Below the pieces are notes generated by a model. The model saw only the letters and a program-made list of their open reading frames with translations, was not told where the DNA came from and did not search any database. The position numbers were made by a program, and so were the translations under genes. A DNA stretch of 64,000 nucleotides from Mycobacterium paragordonae (GTDB lineage: Bacteria; Actinomycetota; Actinomycetes; Mycobacteriales; Mycobacteriaceae): NCBI RefSeq assembly GCF_003614435.1, contig NZ_CP025546.1, positions 4,650,001-4,714,000 on the forward strand. The letters run 5' to 3'. How positions within the stretch are numbered: position 1 is the first letter of the stretch; every line of letters begins with the position of its first letter. Positions 38,304 through 47,845 of the stretch are shown here, piece after piece.

Positions 38304-38359
38304 CGAAAGTGAACCGTGCGACGCAACCGCGGCGTGTCGCGTCGCACGGTTCACAGTCG
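38304..38359. repeat. Palindromic intergenic element, copy B (after the thioredoxin-fold gene)
   Basis: Perfect 16-bp arms GTGAACCGTGCGACGC (38309-38324) and its complement (38339-38354) enclose the loop AACCGCGGCGTGTC. It follows the end of the 38418-39041 gene and probably acts as its terminator. Loop and flanks match copy A. Confidence 0.7.
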
Positions 38360-38417
38360 AGTCGTCCCGACCGCGGCGACCCGCTGCACACGGCTACGCC
38401 GCGCTGCGATCGCCGGG

Positions 38418-39041
38418 CTAGTCGAACTGGGGCGGCTCGGTGCGCGTCCGCTTGAGTTCGAAGAAGTGCGGGTAGGACGCGAACGTCACCGAGGCGTCCC
38501 ACAGCTTGCCGGCTTCCTCGCCGCGCGGGATCTTCGAGATCACGGGTCCGAAGAACGCCACCCCGTTCACGTGGATGGTCGGTGTGCCGACGTCGGGGCC
38601 TACCGCGTCCATGCCGGCGTGGTGGCTCTTGCGCAGCGCTTCGTCGTACTCAGTACTGGTGGCGGCCGCAGCGAGTTCGGCCGGGAGACCGGCGTCGGCC
38701 AGCGCGAGTTTGACCACCTCGTCGAGATCTTTATTGCCCTCGTTGTGAATCCGGGTGCCCATCGCGGTGTAGAGCGGGTCGAGCACCTTGGCGCCGTGGG
38801 CCTGCTCGGCGGCGATCGCCACCCGCACCGGCCCCCACGCCCTGACCATCATCTCCTTGTACTGCTCGGGAAGGTCTTCGCGGTTCTCGTTGAGCACCGC
38901 CAGGCTCATCACGTGAAAGTTCACTTCGATGTCGCGGACTTTCTCGACTTCGAGAATCCAGCGCGAGGTGATCCAGCACCACGGACACAGCGGGTCGAAC
39001 CAGAAGTCGGCTTTGTTTTTCGAGGAGGCGTTCTCGGCCAT
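38418..39041 (-). CDS. DsbA-like mycothiol-dependent oxidoreductase (Rv2466c type)
   Basis: This 207-residue thioredoxin-fold protein has the CxxC active site CPWC near residue 19-22 ([19 protein letters not shown]) and an inserted helical domain. [15 protein letters not shown] is the cis-Pro-side segment typical of this family. In M. tuberculosis, Rv2466c is a SigH-controlled, mycothiol-dependent reductase that activates the prodrug TP053. There is no signal peptide, so it acts in the cytoplasm. It is divergent from pepN. Copy B of the palindromic element follows it. Confidence 0.92.
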   Translation of the reverse strand: MAENASSKNKADFWFDPLCPWCWITSRWILEVEKVRDIEVNFHVMSLAVLNENREDLPEQYKEMMVRAWGPVRVAIAAEQAHGAKVLDPLYTAMGTRIHNEGNKDLDEVVKLALADAGLPAELAAAATSTEYDEALRKSHHAGMDAVGPDVGTPTIHVNGVAFFGPVISKIPRGEEAGKLWDASVTFASYPHFFELKRTRTEPPQFD

Positions 39042-39151
39042 TGCTGCGGTCCTCTCATAGACAATTCGGGTAACCGCTCAGACACAACCGTAGCTCCGCC
39101 GAGACTGTTCCCGCCGCGCTGCGCTCCCCGACGGCCGATATGTTGGAGCGC

Positions 39152-41734
39152 GTGGCCCTTCCCAACCTCACCCGGGATCAGGCGGTCGAACGCGCCGCAC
39201 TGATCACCGTGCACAGTTACCAGATCAACCTCGACGTCACCGACGGGTCGGGCGCGCCGGGCGAGCGCACCTTCCGCTCCACCACCACCGTGGTGTTCGA
39301 CGCGCTCGCCGGTGCCGACTCGGTCATCGACATCGCCGCGGACACCGTCCACAGCGCCAGTCTCAACGGTCAGGATCTCGACGTCTCCGGCTACGACGAG
39401 TCGACCGGCATCGCCCTGCCGGGACTGGCCGACCGCAATGTCGTCGTGGTCGACGCCGACTGCCGCTACTCCAACACCGGCGAAGGGTTGCACCGCTTCG
39501 TCGACCCGGTCGACGACGAGACGTATCTCTACTCACAGTTCGAAACCGCCGACGCCAAGCGGATGTTCGCGTGCTTCGATCAACCTGACCTCAAGGCCAC
39601 CTTCGACCTCACGGTGACCGCCCCGGCGCACTGGAAGGTGGTGTCCAACGGCGCGCCGGTCAGCGTCGAAAACGGCGTCCACACCTTCGCCACCACGCCG
39701 CGGATGAGCACCTACCTGGTGGCGCTCATCGCCGGCCCGTACGCCGTGTGGAACGACACCTACACCGACGAGCACGGCGAGATCCCGCTGGGCATCTACT
39801 GCCGCAGTTCGCTGGCGCCCCACATGGACGCCGAGCGGTTGTTCACCGAGACCAAACAGGGATTCGGCTTCTACCACAACAACTTCGGCCTGCCGTATGC
39901 GTTCGGCAAGTACGACCAGCTGTTCGTCCCCGAATTCAACGCGGGCGCAATGGAAAACGCCGGCGCCGTGACATTCCTCGAGGACTACGTGTTCCGCAGC
40001 AAGGTCACCCGCGCCTCGTATGAGCGGCGCGCCGAGACGGTGCTGCACGAGATGGCGCACATGTGGTTCGGCGACCTGGTCACCATGACGTGGTGGGATG
40101 ACCTGTGGCTCAACGAATCTTTCGCCACCTTCGCCTCGGTGTTGTGCCAGGCCGAGTCGACCGAATACACCGAGGCATGGACGACGTTCGCGACCGTCGA
40201 GAAGTCGTGGGCCTACCGGCAGGACCAGATGCCGTCGACCCACCCGATCGCCGCGGACATCCCCGACCTGCACGCGGTTGAGGTGAACTTCGACGGAATC
40301 ACCTATGCCAAGGGCGCTTCCGTGCTCAAGCAGCTGGTCGCCTACGTGGGCTTGGACCACTTCCTGGCCGGGCTGCGGGACTACTTCCGCACCCACGCGT
40401 TCGGGAACGCCACGTTCAGCGACCTGCTCTCCGCGCTGGAGAACGCGTCCGGGCGCGACCTGTCTACCTGGGGCCAGCAGTGGCTGAAAACCACTGGGCT
40501 CAACACCTTGCGCGCGGATTTCGATGTCGACGGTGAAGGCAAGTTCACCAGGTTCGCGGTGACGCAGAGCGGTGCGTCGCCGGGTAAGGGCGAAACCAGG
40601 GTGCACCGGATTGCCGTCGGAATCTACGATGACGACGAGTCCGGCAAGCTGGTCCGCGTCCATCGCGAAGAGCTGGACGTCGACGGCCCGAACACCGATG
40701 TCCCTGCACTGGTTGGTGTTTCGCGCGGCAAGCTGATTCTGGTCAACGACGACGACCTGACGTACTGCTCGCTGCGGCTGGACCCGGACTCGCTGCGGAC
40801 CGTGCTCGAGCGGATCGCCGACATCGCCGAGCCACTCCCCCGCTCGCTGGCATGGTCGGCGGCCTGGGAGATGACGCGCGAAGCCGAACTGCGCGCCCGC
40901 GACTTCGTGTCCCTGGTGTCGGGCGGCATCCATGCCGAAACCGCGGTCACGGTGCTGCAGCGGCTGCTGATGCAGGCGCAGACGGCGGTGGGGTCTTACG
41001 CCGAGCCGGAGTGGGCGCGCGAACACGGCTGGCCGCAGTTCGCCGACCGGCTGCTGGAGTTGGCCCGCGGCGCCGAGCCCGGGTCCGACCATCAGCTCGC
41101 CTTCGTCAACGCGCTGTGCACGTCGGTGCTGTCGCCGCGTCACGTCGAGGTGCTGGCGGCGTTGCTCGACGGCGACCCGGCCGGGCAGGGACTGCCGGGC
41201 CTGGACGTCGACACCGACCTGCGCTGGCGGGTGGTGACCGCGCTGGCGACCGCCGGCGCGATCGATGCCGACGGGCCGGAGTCGCCGCGCATCGACGCCG
41301 AGGCGGAGCAGGACCGCACCGCAGCCGGCCGGCGGCACGCCGCTCAGGCGAAGGCGGCCCGGCCGCAACTCGAGGTCAAGGAGAAGGCATTCACCACGGT
41401 CGTCGAGGACGACACCCTGGCGAATGCGACGGCACGGGCCATCATCGGGGGTATCGGAGCACCGGGGCAGGGTGAGCTGCTCAAGCCCTTCGCCGCGCGC
41501 TATTTCGAGGCGATCCCGGGTGTGTGGGAGCGACGCTCCAGCGAAGTCGCGCAGTCGGTGGTGATCGGCCTGTACCCGTACTGGGACATCAGCGAAGAGG
41601 CGATCGAGGCCGCGGACTCGTTCCTGGCCGATCCCGACGTGCCGCCGTCACTGCGTCGACTCGTCTTGGAGGGCCAGGCCGCGGCGAAGCGGTCGCTGCG
41701 CGCCCGCAAGTTCGATGCCGGCGAGGCGGACTAG
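39152..41734 (+). CDS. pepN: Aminopeptidase N (M1 metallopeptidase)
   Basis: It removes N-terminal residues from peptides in the cytoplasm. The 860-residue enzyme has the exopeptidase motif GAMENAG near 265 and the zinc site HEMAHMWFGDLVTMTWWDDLWLNE (HExxH near 298, then Glu 18 residues on). A C-terminal helical ERAP1-like domain follows. I chose GTG 39152 (MALPNLTRDQAVERAALIT) because M. tuberculosis Rv2467 begins this way as I recall; ATG 39140 would add four residues. The gene ends 1 nt from the convergent next gene. Confidence 0.95.
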   Translation: MALPNLTRDQAVERAALITVHSYQINLDVTDGSGAPGERTFRSTTTVVFDALAGADSVIDIAADTVHSASLNGQDLDVSGYDESTGIALPGLADRNVVVVDADCRYSNTGEGLHRFVDPVDDETYLYSQFETADAKRMFACFDQPDLKATFDLTVTAPAHWKVVSNGAPVSVENGVHTFATTPRMSTYLVALIAGPYAVWNDTYTDEHGEIPLGIYCRSSLAPHMDAERLFTETKQGFGFYHNNFGLPYAFGKYDQLFVPEFNAGAMENAGAVTFLEDYVFRSKVTRASYERRAETVLHEMAHMWFGDLVTMTWWDDLWLNESFATFASVLCQAESTEYTEAWTTFATVEKSWAYRQDQMPSTHPIAADIPDLHAVEVNFDGITYAKGASVLKQLVAYVGLDHFLAGLRDYFRTHAFGNATFSDLLSALENASGRDLSTWGQQWLKTTGLNTLRADFDVDGEGKFTRFAVTQSGASPGKGETRVHRIAVGIYDDDESGKLVRVHREELDVDGPNTDVPALVGVSRGKLILVNDDDLTYCSLRLDPDSLRTVLERIADIAEPLPRSLAWSAAWEMTREAELRARDFVSLVSGGIHAETAVTVLQRLLMQAQTAVGSYAEPEWAREHGWPQFADRLLELARGAEPGSDHQLAFVNALCTSVLSPRHVEVLAALLDGDPAGQGLPGLDVDTDLRWRVVTALATAGAIDADGPESPRIDAEAEQDRTAAGRRHAAQAKAARPQLEVKEKAFTTVVEDDTLANATARAIIGGIGAPGQGELLKPFAARYFEAIPGVWERRSSEVAQSVVIGLYPYWDISEEAIEAADSFLADPDVPPSLRRLVLEGQAAAKRSLRARKFDAGEAD

Positions 41735-41735
41735 G

Positions 41736-42491
41736 TCACAGGTAGCCACCGTCGCGCAGGCCGGCCGCCAGCTCCAGCCGGTTGGTCTTGCGGAAGACCA
41801 ACTCGCGCAACAACTCCCAGCCGTAGGCGCGGAGCATGCCGGCGTAGCCCAGCGCGGCCCACTGTGCGCTGTGCACCTCCTCGTGGTGCAGCAGCCGGTC
41901 CAGATCGAGCGTCGGTGACCTGATGACCTCTCGCAGCCGTTGCGCGGGATCCTCGACGCGGGGGGTGTTGACCATGAAGATGTCGCCCCAGGTGGTGCCA
42001 CCTCGCTGGCTGAACAACCGCTGAATCCAGTTGCCGCCCAATCCCATCAGGATGCCGTGCGGCGTGGCGGCCAGTCGGCCGCCGTTGCGGTGGACGAACC
42101 GGACGTCGCGCTCGTAGGTCCAGCTGTTGGCACGCTGACGGTCCATGATCCGCAGCACCTCGGCGGCGGAGTACGGCGTTTCGGCGAAGTCGCCGCCTGC
42201 GTAGTCGGTGCCCGCGTTGACGACGTAGGCCAGCAGCACCGCCATCCGCGCCTCGGCCCCGGTGGCACCCTGCGGAAGGAGAAAGTACGACTTGCCGTGC
42301 CGGTCGGTGATCTCCTCACATCCCTGCAGCAGGTGCAGGGAGCCGACGAGACCCGTGCGCGCGACGCTGACCACGACGTCCGGCTCGACCGACCGGCGCG
42401 CGGCGTTGTCGAGCCATCTGCCCAGATATCCCGCCGACGGCGGGCCGGTCAGCAGATCCGCCTGGCGCAGCGCGCGCTCGTACGGAGTCAC
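41736..42491 (-). CDS. Conserved hypothetical protein with HEExH motif
   Basis: This 251-residue protein has no signal peptide. Near residue 200 it reads DRLLHHEEVHSAQWAALGYAGML, which contains a HExxH zinc-protease-like motif on a helix preceded by hydrophobic residues. Downstream AYGWELLRELVF could supply a third ligand Glu. The central part (TGAEARMAVLLAYVVNAGTDYAGGDF; WTYERDVRFVHRNGG) is not recognised. The ORF has strong mycobacterial codon bias. It may be a minimal metallopeptidase or a structural relative. Start GTG 42491 lacks a clear ribosome site. Confidence 0.75.
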   Translation of the reverse strand: MTPYERALRQADLLTGPPSAGYLGRWLDNAARRSVEPDVVVSVARTGLVGSLHLLQGCEEITDRHGKSYFLLPQGATGAEARMAVLLAYVVNAGTDYAGGDFAETPYSAAEVLRIMDRQRANSWTYERDVRFVHRNGGRLAATPHGILMGLGGNWIQRLFSQRGGTTWGDIFMVNTPRVEDPAQRLREVIRSPTLDLDRLLHHEEVHSAQWAALGYAGMLRAYGWELLRELVFRKTNRLELAAGLRDGGYL

Positions 42492-42521
42492 GTAGCGCGC
42501 GAAACCCGGGCCGCATCCAGT

Positions 42522-42556
42522 GTGACCTCGGGGCGAAAATCTGCCCCGGATCTCAC
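42522..42556 (-). terminator. Hairpin after the DUF5130 gene
   Basis: GGGGC (42530-42534) and GCCCC (42543-42547) form the core, extended by imperfect GTGACCTC/GGATCTCAC arms. It lies about 25 bp after the stop at 42582 on the minus strand. Confidence 0.45.
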
Positions 42557-42581
42557 CGTGGTTGCACGTTCGACGCGCGCA

Positions 42582-43049
42582 CTAAGCCGGCGAGATCCCC
42601 GCGCTGAGCACCCGGATCGCGCTGACCAGGCCGTCGATCAGGTTGCCCTGCTCGAACGCCGACGAGGCGGCGGCGACGCCGAGCGGTGCCGCGGATTCGG
42701 CGCCGCGACCCCGCACCTCCGCGCCGTAGACCACCTCGATGGCGCTCTGGTCGGGCGACACAGCGAGCAGCACGGCGTTGTTGGGCGTCGGGACCCTGGC
42801 CAGGATCTCCCGGGCCCGGGCCGCGGTGTCGCCGCCCAGGTCGCCCAGGTAGACGGCGAACCGCGCCTTGGACGCCCGGGATGCGTACTTCAAAGCGTCG
42901 TCCACGGCGACCAGGTCGTTGATCGGGAAGGGGTAGTGCGACGAGAGCTCGCCGGGCTCGGTGACCCCCGAGACCCGTCCGCTGGTGGTGAGAACCCACC
43001 CCCGGGGCAGGTCTGCCGGGTCGATCGTTGCGACTTCACCATGTGCCAC
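42582..43049 (-). CDS. DUF5130/TPM-like protein
   Basis: This 155-residue cytoplasmic-looking protein is the counterpart of Rv2468c. The body [52 protein letters not shown] and [24 protein letters not shown] resembles the TPM fold (alternating strands and helices). I set the start at GTG 43049 ([15 protein letters not shown]) because GGAGG lies 7 nt upstream; the open frame runs 21 codons further. It overlaps the 3' end of the next upstream gene by 14 nt, implying coupling. Function unknown. Confidence 0.82.
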   Translation of the reverse strand: MAHGEVATIDPADLPRGWVLTTSGRVSGVTEPGELSSHYPFPINDLVAVDDALKYASRASKARFAVYLGDLGGDTAARAREILARVPTPNNAVLLAVSPDQSAIEVVYGAEVRGRGAESAAPLGVAAASSAFEQGNLIDGLVSAIRVLSAGISPA

Positions 43050-43269
43050 TTGCGCCACCTCCAACCGTGAACTCCGATCCGTGCCCGCCGTGGTGACCGC
43101 CGACGGCCTCATCGGTGGCGGCCCACAGGATGGGGTCGTGGGTCCACTTCTGGGACAGGTCGTAGGTCGCGGGGTGCGGGCTCTTGCGGGTCAGGAAGAT
43201 CAGCCCGAGGACGATCGCCAACCCGAACGGGATGCCGATAAAGATGAGGTGAATCTCCATTGCGCTCAC
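43036..43269 (-). CDS. Small single-helix membrane protein
   Basis: This 77-residue protein has an N-terminal membrane helix (about 6-26, [21 protein letters not shown]) followed by a basic turn and a soluble tail with HHGGHGSEF. It matches the small gene Rv2468A in position. The GTG at 43269 and the ATG at 43260 are both possible starts. The stop overlaps the DUF5130 start. The function is unknown. Confidence 0.8.
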   Translation of the reverse strand: MSAMEIHLIFIGIPFGLAIVLGLIFLTRKSPHPATYDLSQKWTHDPILWAATDEAVGGHHGGHGSEFTVGGGASGTW

Positions 43270-43323
43270 GACGCAAACCGTATCCCACCGAAGGTTCGAC
43301 CGGCGAGATCAGACCCCACTAAT

Positions 43324-43971
43324 TCAGGCCGCGCCCTCGCCGAGGTAGCGCGCCCACGACGGGTCGAGCTCCTTGACCGTGGACAGCAGCCGCCAATGCT
43401 GTCCAGTGGGGGGCAGCGGGGTGCGGCGCAGCGACCAGCCCAGCTCGGTGAGCAGCTTGTCGCCCTTGCGGTGGTTGCACGTCGAGCAGCATGCGACGCA
43501 GTTCTCCCAGGAGTGGTCGCCGCCGCGGCTGCGTGGGACGACGTGGTCGACGGTGTCGGCCTTGGCCCCGCAGTAGGCGCAGCAGAAGCGGTCGCGGTGC
43601 ATGAGCGCGGCCCGCGTCATCGGGACCCGCGCCCGGTAGGGCACCCGAACGTAGGAGCGCAGCTGGATCACTGACGGCACCACGATCGAGCGGGTCGCGG
43701 AGTGGATGACGGCCGCGCTCGGATCGTCGTGCACCACGTCCGCCTTGCCGCAGATCACCATCACGATGGCGCGCCGCATCGGCAATGCGGTGAGCGGTTC
43801 GTAGGTGGAGTTGAGCAGCAGGACCCGCCGGCGACTCCAGATTGATGCGGTCTCGGAGCGGGTAGGGGGATGGGTGTCAATGCTGTGCAGGCACGAAGCG
43901 GTCGCAGGGCCGGGTCCGTTTGCCGCGGCACCGGAACTGCGGTGGCTGCGGCGTTTGTTGCGCTGCGCCAT
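43324..43971 (-). CDS. HNH endonuclease-domain protein
   Basis: This 215-residue protein has a treble-clef HNH domain at about 128-175: [42 protein letters not shown], with the Cys pairs CxxC holding zinc and DHVVPRS.GG / N.C..C as metal and phosphate site. The region before it ([25 protein letters not shown]) is the family N-terminal domain. It corresponds to Rv2469c. GGAGGATTT precedes the ATG. Such stand-alone HNH proteins are widespread in actinobacteria; role in repair or restriction is unproven. Confidence 0.92.
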   Translation of the reverse strand: MAQRNKRRSHRSSGAAANGPGPATASCLHSIDTHPPTRSETASIWSRRRVLLLNSTYEPLTALPMRRAIVMVICGKADVVHDDPSAAVIHSATRSIVVPSVIQLRSYVRVPYRARVPMTRAALMHRDRFCCAYCGAKADTVDHVVPRSRGGDHSWENCVACCSTCNHRKGDKLLTELGWSLRRTPLPPTGQHWRLLSTVKELDPSWARYLGEGAA

Positions 43972-44101
43972 AAATCCTCCGCCGACAGTCCACCACGATT
44001 TGCTGCCAATCGCACGCCAATTGCGTCAGCCGCGCCGTGTCGATCCGGTGAACACCGGGAGCAATCGCGGCCCGGACAGCGGTGGCCCACAATGGAGCGC
44101 G

Positions 44102-44497
44102 ATGGAACAAACACCTGAATCGTTCTACGACGCCGTCGGCGGCGCCAAGACCTTCGAGGCGATCGTTGCCCGGTTCTATGAGCAGGTCGCCGAGGACGAG
44201 ATACTGCGGCCGCTGTATCCCGAAGAGGACCTCTCCGGCGCCGAGGAGCGGCTGCGGATGTTCCTCGAGCAGTACTGGGGCGGCCCGCGAACCTACTCGG
44301 ATCAGCGCGGACATCCCCGGCTGCGGATGCGGCACGTGCCCTTCCGGATCACCCCGATCGAGCGCGACGCGTGGTTGCGGTGCATGCACACCGCGGTCGC
44401 CTCGGTCGACTCGCAGACGCTCGACGAAGACCACCGTCGCCAGTTGCTTCAGTATCTGGAAATGGCCGCCCACTCCCTGGTCAACTCGGCGTTCTGA
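44102..44497 (+). CDS. glbO: Truncated haemoglobin O (group II)
   Basis: It binds O2 and can oxidise NO or reduce H2O2. The 131-residue protein has the key residues of mycobacterial HbO shifted by three: Tyr26 (B10), Tyr39 (CD1), His78 (F8, proximal haem ligand) and Trp91 (G8). GGAG precedes the ATG at 44102; the longer open frame upstream is a shadow of the HNH gene. The stop overlaps the aglA ATG (TGATG), so translation is coupled; this pair is conserved in M. tuberculosis (Rv2470-Rv2471). Confidence 0.97.
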   Translation: MEQTPESFYDAVGGAKTFEAIVARFYEQVAEDEILRPLYPEEDLSGAEERLRMFLEQYWGGPRTYSDQRGHPRLRMRHVPFRITPIERDAWLRCMHTAVASVDSQTLDEDHRRQLLQYLEMAAHSLVNSAF

Positions 44498-46068
44498 TGG
44501 CCGACCCGGACGATCTCTGGTGGCAGTCCGCGGTGTTCTACCAGGTGTATCCGCGCTCGTTCGCCGACAGCGACGGCGACGGCGTCGGCGATCTCGACGG
44601 CCTGGCCGACCGGCTGGACCATTTGGAGCAGCTTGGTGTGGACGGGATCTGGCTCAACCCGGTCACCGTCTCCCCGATGGCCGACCACGGCTATGACGTC
44701 GCCGACCCGCGCGACATCGACCCGTTGTTCGGCGGAACCGCCGCTTTCGAGCGGCTGATCACCGCGGCGCACGCGCGGGGCATCAAGGTCACCATGGACG
44801 TGGTGCCCAACCACTCCAGCTCGCAACATCCCTGGTTCCAGGACGCGCTGGCCGCCGGGCCGGGCAGCGCTGAGCGCGATCGCTACTACTTCCGCGACGG
44901 GCGCGGGCCGGGCGGCAAGCTGCCGCCCAACAACTGGGAATCGGTGTTCGGCGGGCCGGCGTGGACCCGGGTGACCGAGCCGGACGGCAAACCCGGCCAG
45001 TGGTACCTGCACCTGTTCGACACCGAACAGCCGGACCTCAACTGGGACAACCCGGAGATCTTCGACGACTTCGAGAAGACGCTGCGGTTCTGGCTGGAAC
45101 GCGGCGTGGACGGATTCCGCATCGACGTCGCACACGGCATGGCCAAGCCGCCGGGGCTACCGGACGCGCCGGAGGCGGGTGTCGAGATCCTGCGCCACAC
45201 CGATGACGACCCGCGGTTCAACAGGCCGCACGTGCACGCGATCCACCGCGACATCCGGGCGGTCATGGATGACTACCCTGCCGCGGTCACCGTCGGCGAG
45301 GTGTGGGTGCACGACAACGCGCAGTGGGCCGAGTACGTGCGCCACGACGAATTGCACCTCGGCTTCAACTTCCGGCTCACCCGCACCGAGTTCGATGCCA
45401 CCGAGATCCGCGAGGCCGTCCAGAACTCGCTGGAAGCGGCGGCGCTGGAAGACGCCACCCCGACCTGGACCCTGGCCAACCACGATGTCGGCCGTGAGGT
45501 CACCCGCTACGGCGGCGGCGAGGTCGGGTTGCGACGGGCCAAGGCCATGCTGATGCTGATGCTCGCCCTACCCGGCGCGGTGTTCCTCTACAACGGTGAG
45601 GAGCTGGGTCTGCCCGACGTGGACCTGCCCGACGAGGTACTCCAGGATCCGACGTGGGAACGCTCGGGGCATACCGAGCGCGGCCGCGACCGGTGCCGGG
45701 TTCCACTGCCCTGGTCCGGTGAGACCCCTCCGTTCGGCTTCTCCAGCAATCCCGACACCTGGTTGCCGATGCCGGCGGACTGGGCGCGGCTGACGGTGGC
45801 GAAGCAGCGCGCCGATCCGGGTTCGACGTTGTCGTTCTTCCGGACTGCGCTCGAATTACGCAGATCCCGTGCAGAATTCGGCGGCGCGGAGATCGAGTGG
45901 CTGCCGTCGGCCGACCAGGCGGTGGTGTTCCGGCGCAGCGGCGGACTGCTGTGCGTCCTCAACGCCGGCGAGGAGCCGGTCGCACTGCCGCCGGGAGAGG
46001 TGATCTTGACCAGCGCGCCGTTGGTGAGTGGCGAGTTGCCGGCCGACAGCGCGGCCTGGCTGGTGTAG
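44497..46068 (+). CDS. aglA: Alpha-glucosidase (GH13)
   Basis: It hydrolyses alpha-1,4 or alpha-1,6 glucosides, probably maltooligosaccharides or isomaltose. The 523-residue (beta/alpha)8 enzyme starts [22 protein letters not shown]. The catalytic residues are Asp in GFRIDVAHG near 209, Glu in VGEVW near 268 and Asp in ANHDVGR near 329. DVVPNHSS is conserved region I. It has no signal peptide, so it is cytoplasmic. It is translationally coupled to glbO. Confidence 0.95.
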   Translation: MADPDDLWWQSAVFYQVYPRSFADSDGDGVGDLDGLADRLDHLEQLGVDGIWLNPVTVSPMADHGYDVADPRDIDPLFGGTAAFERLITAAHARGIKVTMDVVPNHSSSQHPWFQDALAAGPGSAERDRYYFRDGRGPGGKLPPNNWESVFGGPAWTRVTEPDGKPGQWYLHLFDTEQPDLNWDNPEIFDDFEKTLRFWLERGVDGFRIDVAHGMAKPPGLPDAPEAGVEILRHTDDDPRFNRPHVHAIHRDIRAVMDDYPAAVTVGEVWVHDNAQWAEYVRHDELHLGFNFRLTRTEFDATEIREAVQNSLEAAALEDATPTWTLANHDVGREVTRYGGGEVGLRRAKAMLMLMLALPGAVFLYNGEELGLPDVDLPDEVLQDPTWERSGHTERGRDRCRVPLPWSGETPPFGFSSNPDTWLPMPADWARLTVAKQRADPGSTLSFFRTALELRRSRAEFGGAEIEWLPSADQAVVFRRSGGLLCVLNAGEEPVALPPGEVILTSAPLVSGELPADSAAWLV

Positions 46069-46112
46069 CCGGGCGTTTCGCGTTTCGGCACTCGCTGCTC
46101 TATATGTGATGC

Positions 46113-47150
46113 ATGGCGCCCTACGCATGGACAGTGATCGGAGCGGGACCGGCGGGCATCGCGGCCGTCGGACGACTGCTCGACCACGGAATCCCAGAGG
46201 ACAAGATCGCCTGGATTGACCCAGCTTTCGCCGCGGGCGATCTGGGCGCTAAGTGGCGGGCGGTGTCGAGCAACACCATTGCCGGAACATTTCTGGAATA
46301 TCTGAACGGCTCCAAAGCATTTCGGTTCGCCGAGGCGCCGCCGTCGCCGCTCAAGGAGGTCGATCCCGAGGAGACGTGCGCCCTGGCCCTGGTAGCCGAT
46401 CCGCTGCAGTGGGTCACCGGGCATCTGCGGGAACGGGTCCAGGTCGTCCAGTCCACCGCGACCACGCTGACGTTGACGCAACGGCGTTGGCGCATCGAGA
46501 CCGAACTCGGTGAGGTGGAATCGCAGAACGTCGTCCTCGCGGTCGGCGCGGTGCCGAAGAGCCTGTCGTATCCGCACCTGAGGGAGATACCGGTCGACGT
46601 GGCGCTGGACCCGGAACGGCTCGCCGATCAACAGTTGGAAGGGGCCACCGTCGCGGTCTTCGGCTCCTCGCACTCGACGATGATCGCGTTGCCGCATCTC
46701 CTGCGGCTCCCCGTCGCGAGGGTGCTCAACTTTTACCGCAGTCCTCTCAAATATGCGGTGTATCTGGATGATTGGATATTGTTCGACGACACCGGACTCA
46801 AAGGCCGGGCGGCGGAGTGGGCCCGGGAGAACATCGACGGCGTGTACCCCGACCGGCTGGAGCGGTACTGGGTTTCAGGCCCCGAATTCGAAGCAAAGCT
46901 ACAGGAGTGCGACCGCGCCATCTACACGGTCGGCTTCGAGCCCAGAACGCTGCCCGCGACGCCGCAATGGGGCCCGCTGCACTACAACCCGCAGAACGGG
47001 ATCATCGCCCCCGGACTGTTCGGGCTGGGCATCGCATTCCCGGAATACGCCGAAGACCCGTACGGCTACGGCCAGCACCGCGTCGGGCTGAAGAAGTTCA
47101 TGGATTACCTGAACTCCGTACTGCCGTTGTGGATGGTTTACAGCACGTAA
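46113..47150 (+). CDS. FAD/NAD(P)-binding oxidoreductase
   Basis: This 345-residue flavoprotein has an N-terminal FAD loop GAGPAG (10-15, WTVIGAGPAGIAAVGRLL). A second dinucleotide loop GSSHST is near 188, and VLAVGAVPKSLSYP is the typical ATG-like motif before it. The C-terminus ends with IAPGLFGLGIAFPEYAEDPYGYGQH, where the family usually has the 'G..A.GD' FAD motif; here it is GLGIAF, a variant. No CxxC disulfide is present. The substrate is unknown. It lies 44 bp after aglA, where M. tuberculosis has other small genes. Confidence 0.8.
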   Translation: MAPYAWTVIGAGPAGIAAVGRLLDHGIPEDKIAWIDPAFAAGDLGAKWRAVSSNTIAGTFLEYLNGSKAFRFAEAPPSPLKEVDPEETCALALVADPLQWVTGHLRERVQVVQSTATTLTLTQRRWRIETELGEVESQNVVLAVGAVPKSLSYPHLREIPVDVALDPERLADQQLEGATVAVFGSSHSTMIALPHLLRLPVARVLNFYRSPLKYAVYLDDWILFDDTGLKGRAAEWARENIDGVYPDRLERYWVSGPEFEAKLQECDRAIYTVGFEPRTLPATPQWGPLHYNPQNGIIAPGLFGLGIAFPEYAEDPYGYGQHRVGLKKFMDYLNSVLPLWMVYST

Positions 47151-47182
47151 TACTCGGCCTGATTCCAAAAGTCTTCAGAAGA

Positions 47183-47845
47183 TCAGTGCACCATCAGCGC
47201 CGCATGGGTGCGCCGCCGGTACACCGACCCGAACCGCGCATCGATACGCAACCAGGCGGGCGAGATGCGCACCCGGACCACCTCGTCGTCGCTGCTGGCC
47301 TCAGCAGATTGCGGCAGGAAACCCATTGCGGTCAAAGCGAATACGCACCGCATCGGCACGCCCACCAGCGCGTCGCCGGAGCTGACCTCGAGAACCTCCT
47401 GGTCCAGCAACGACACCGGCGGCCCGTGTGCTCCGCCGTGCTCCTTGGCCAGTTCCGCGCCCTGTTGGGACAGGTCCAGCAGCAACTTCGCGGGGATGTC
47501 ATCGAGGTGGGTGAAGCCGGATTCCGGCGGCAGGCCACCCCGCCACGCCGAATCCATCGCAAAACCCGGGTCGACGTACCCCGCGCCGGAGGGCGCCAGC
47601 AGCCCGCGCGCCAACGCGTCGGCGGCCACCGACATGTCGTCGGGCTTCACCCTGCCGACCACCACGCGAGAGGCAAGCACGTCGAAACCCGTTGCCACCC
47701 AAGCGGTCAGCAGGCCCGGAGACCGGGCTCGGATCCGGATGACCGCGGCCTCGTCGAGACGCAGCGCGTGGTCGACGAATGCGGCCAGGTCCGCGCGGTG
47801 CGCCGGGTCGGCCAGCCACAGTCCGCGCTCGGCTACCGAATCCAC
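47183..47845 (-). CDS. Conserved mycobacterial hypothetical protein (Rv2474c type)
   Basis: This 220-residue soluble protein has no recognised domain. It begins with a helical section (ADLAAFVDHALRLDEAAVIRIRA) and LLTAWVATGFDVLASRVVVGRV, and ends with the segment VRVRISPAWLRIDARFGSVYRRRTHAALMVH. The start GTG 47845 overlaps the preceding thioesterase gene by 13 nt. The pair is found together in mycobacteria, so a shared role is likely but undefined. Confidence 0.85.
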   Translation of the reverse strand: MDSVAERGLWLADPAHRADLAAFVDHALRLDEAAVIRIRARSPGLLTAWVATGFDVLASRVVVGRVKPDDMSVAADALARGLLAPSGAGYVDPGFAMDSAWRGGLPPESGFTHLDDIPAKLLLDLSQQGAELAKEHGGAHGPPVSLLDQEVLEVSSGDALVGVPMRCVFALTAMGFLPQSAEASSDDEVVRVRISPAWLRIDARFGSVYRRRTHAALMVH

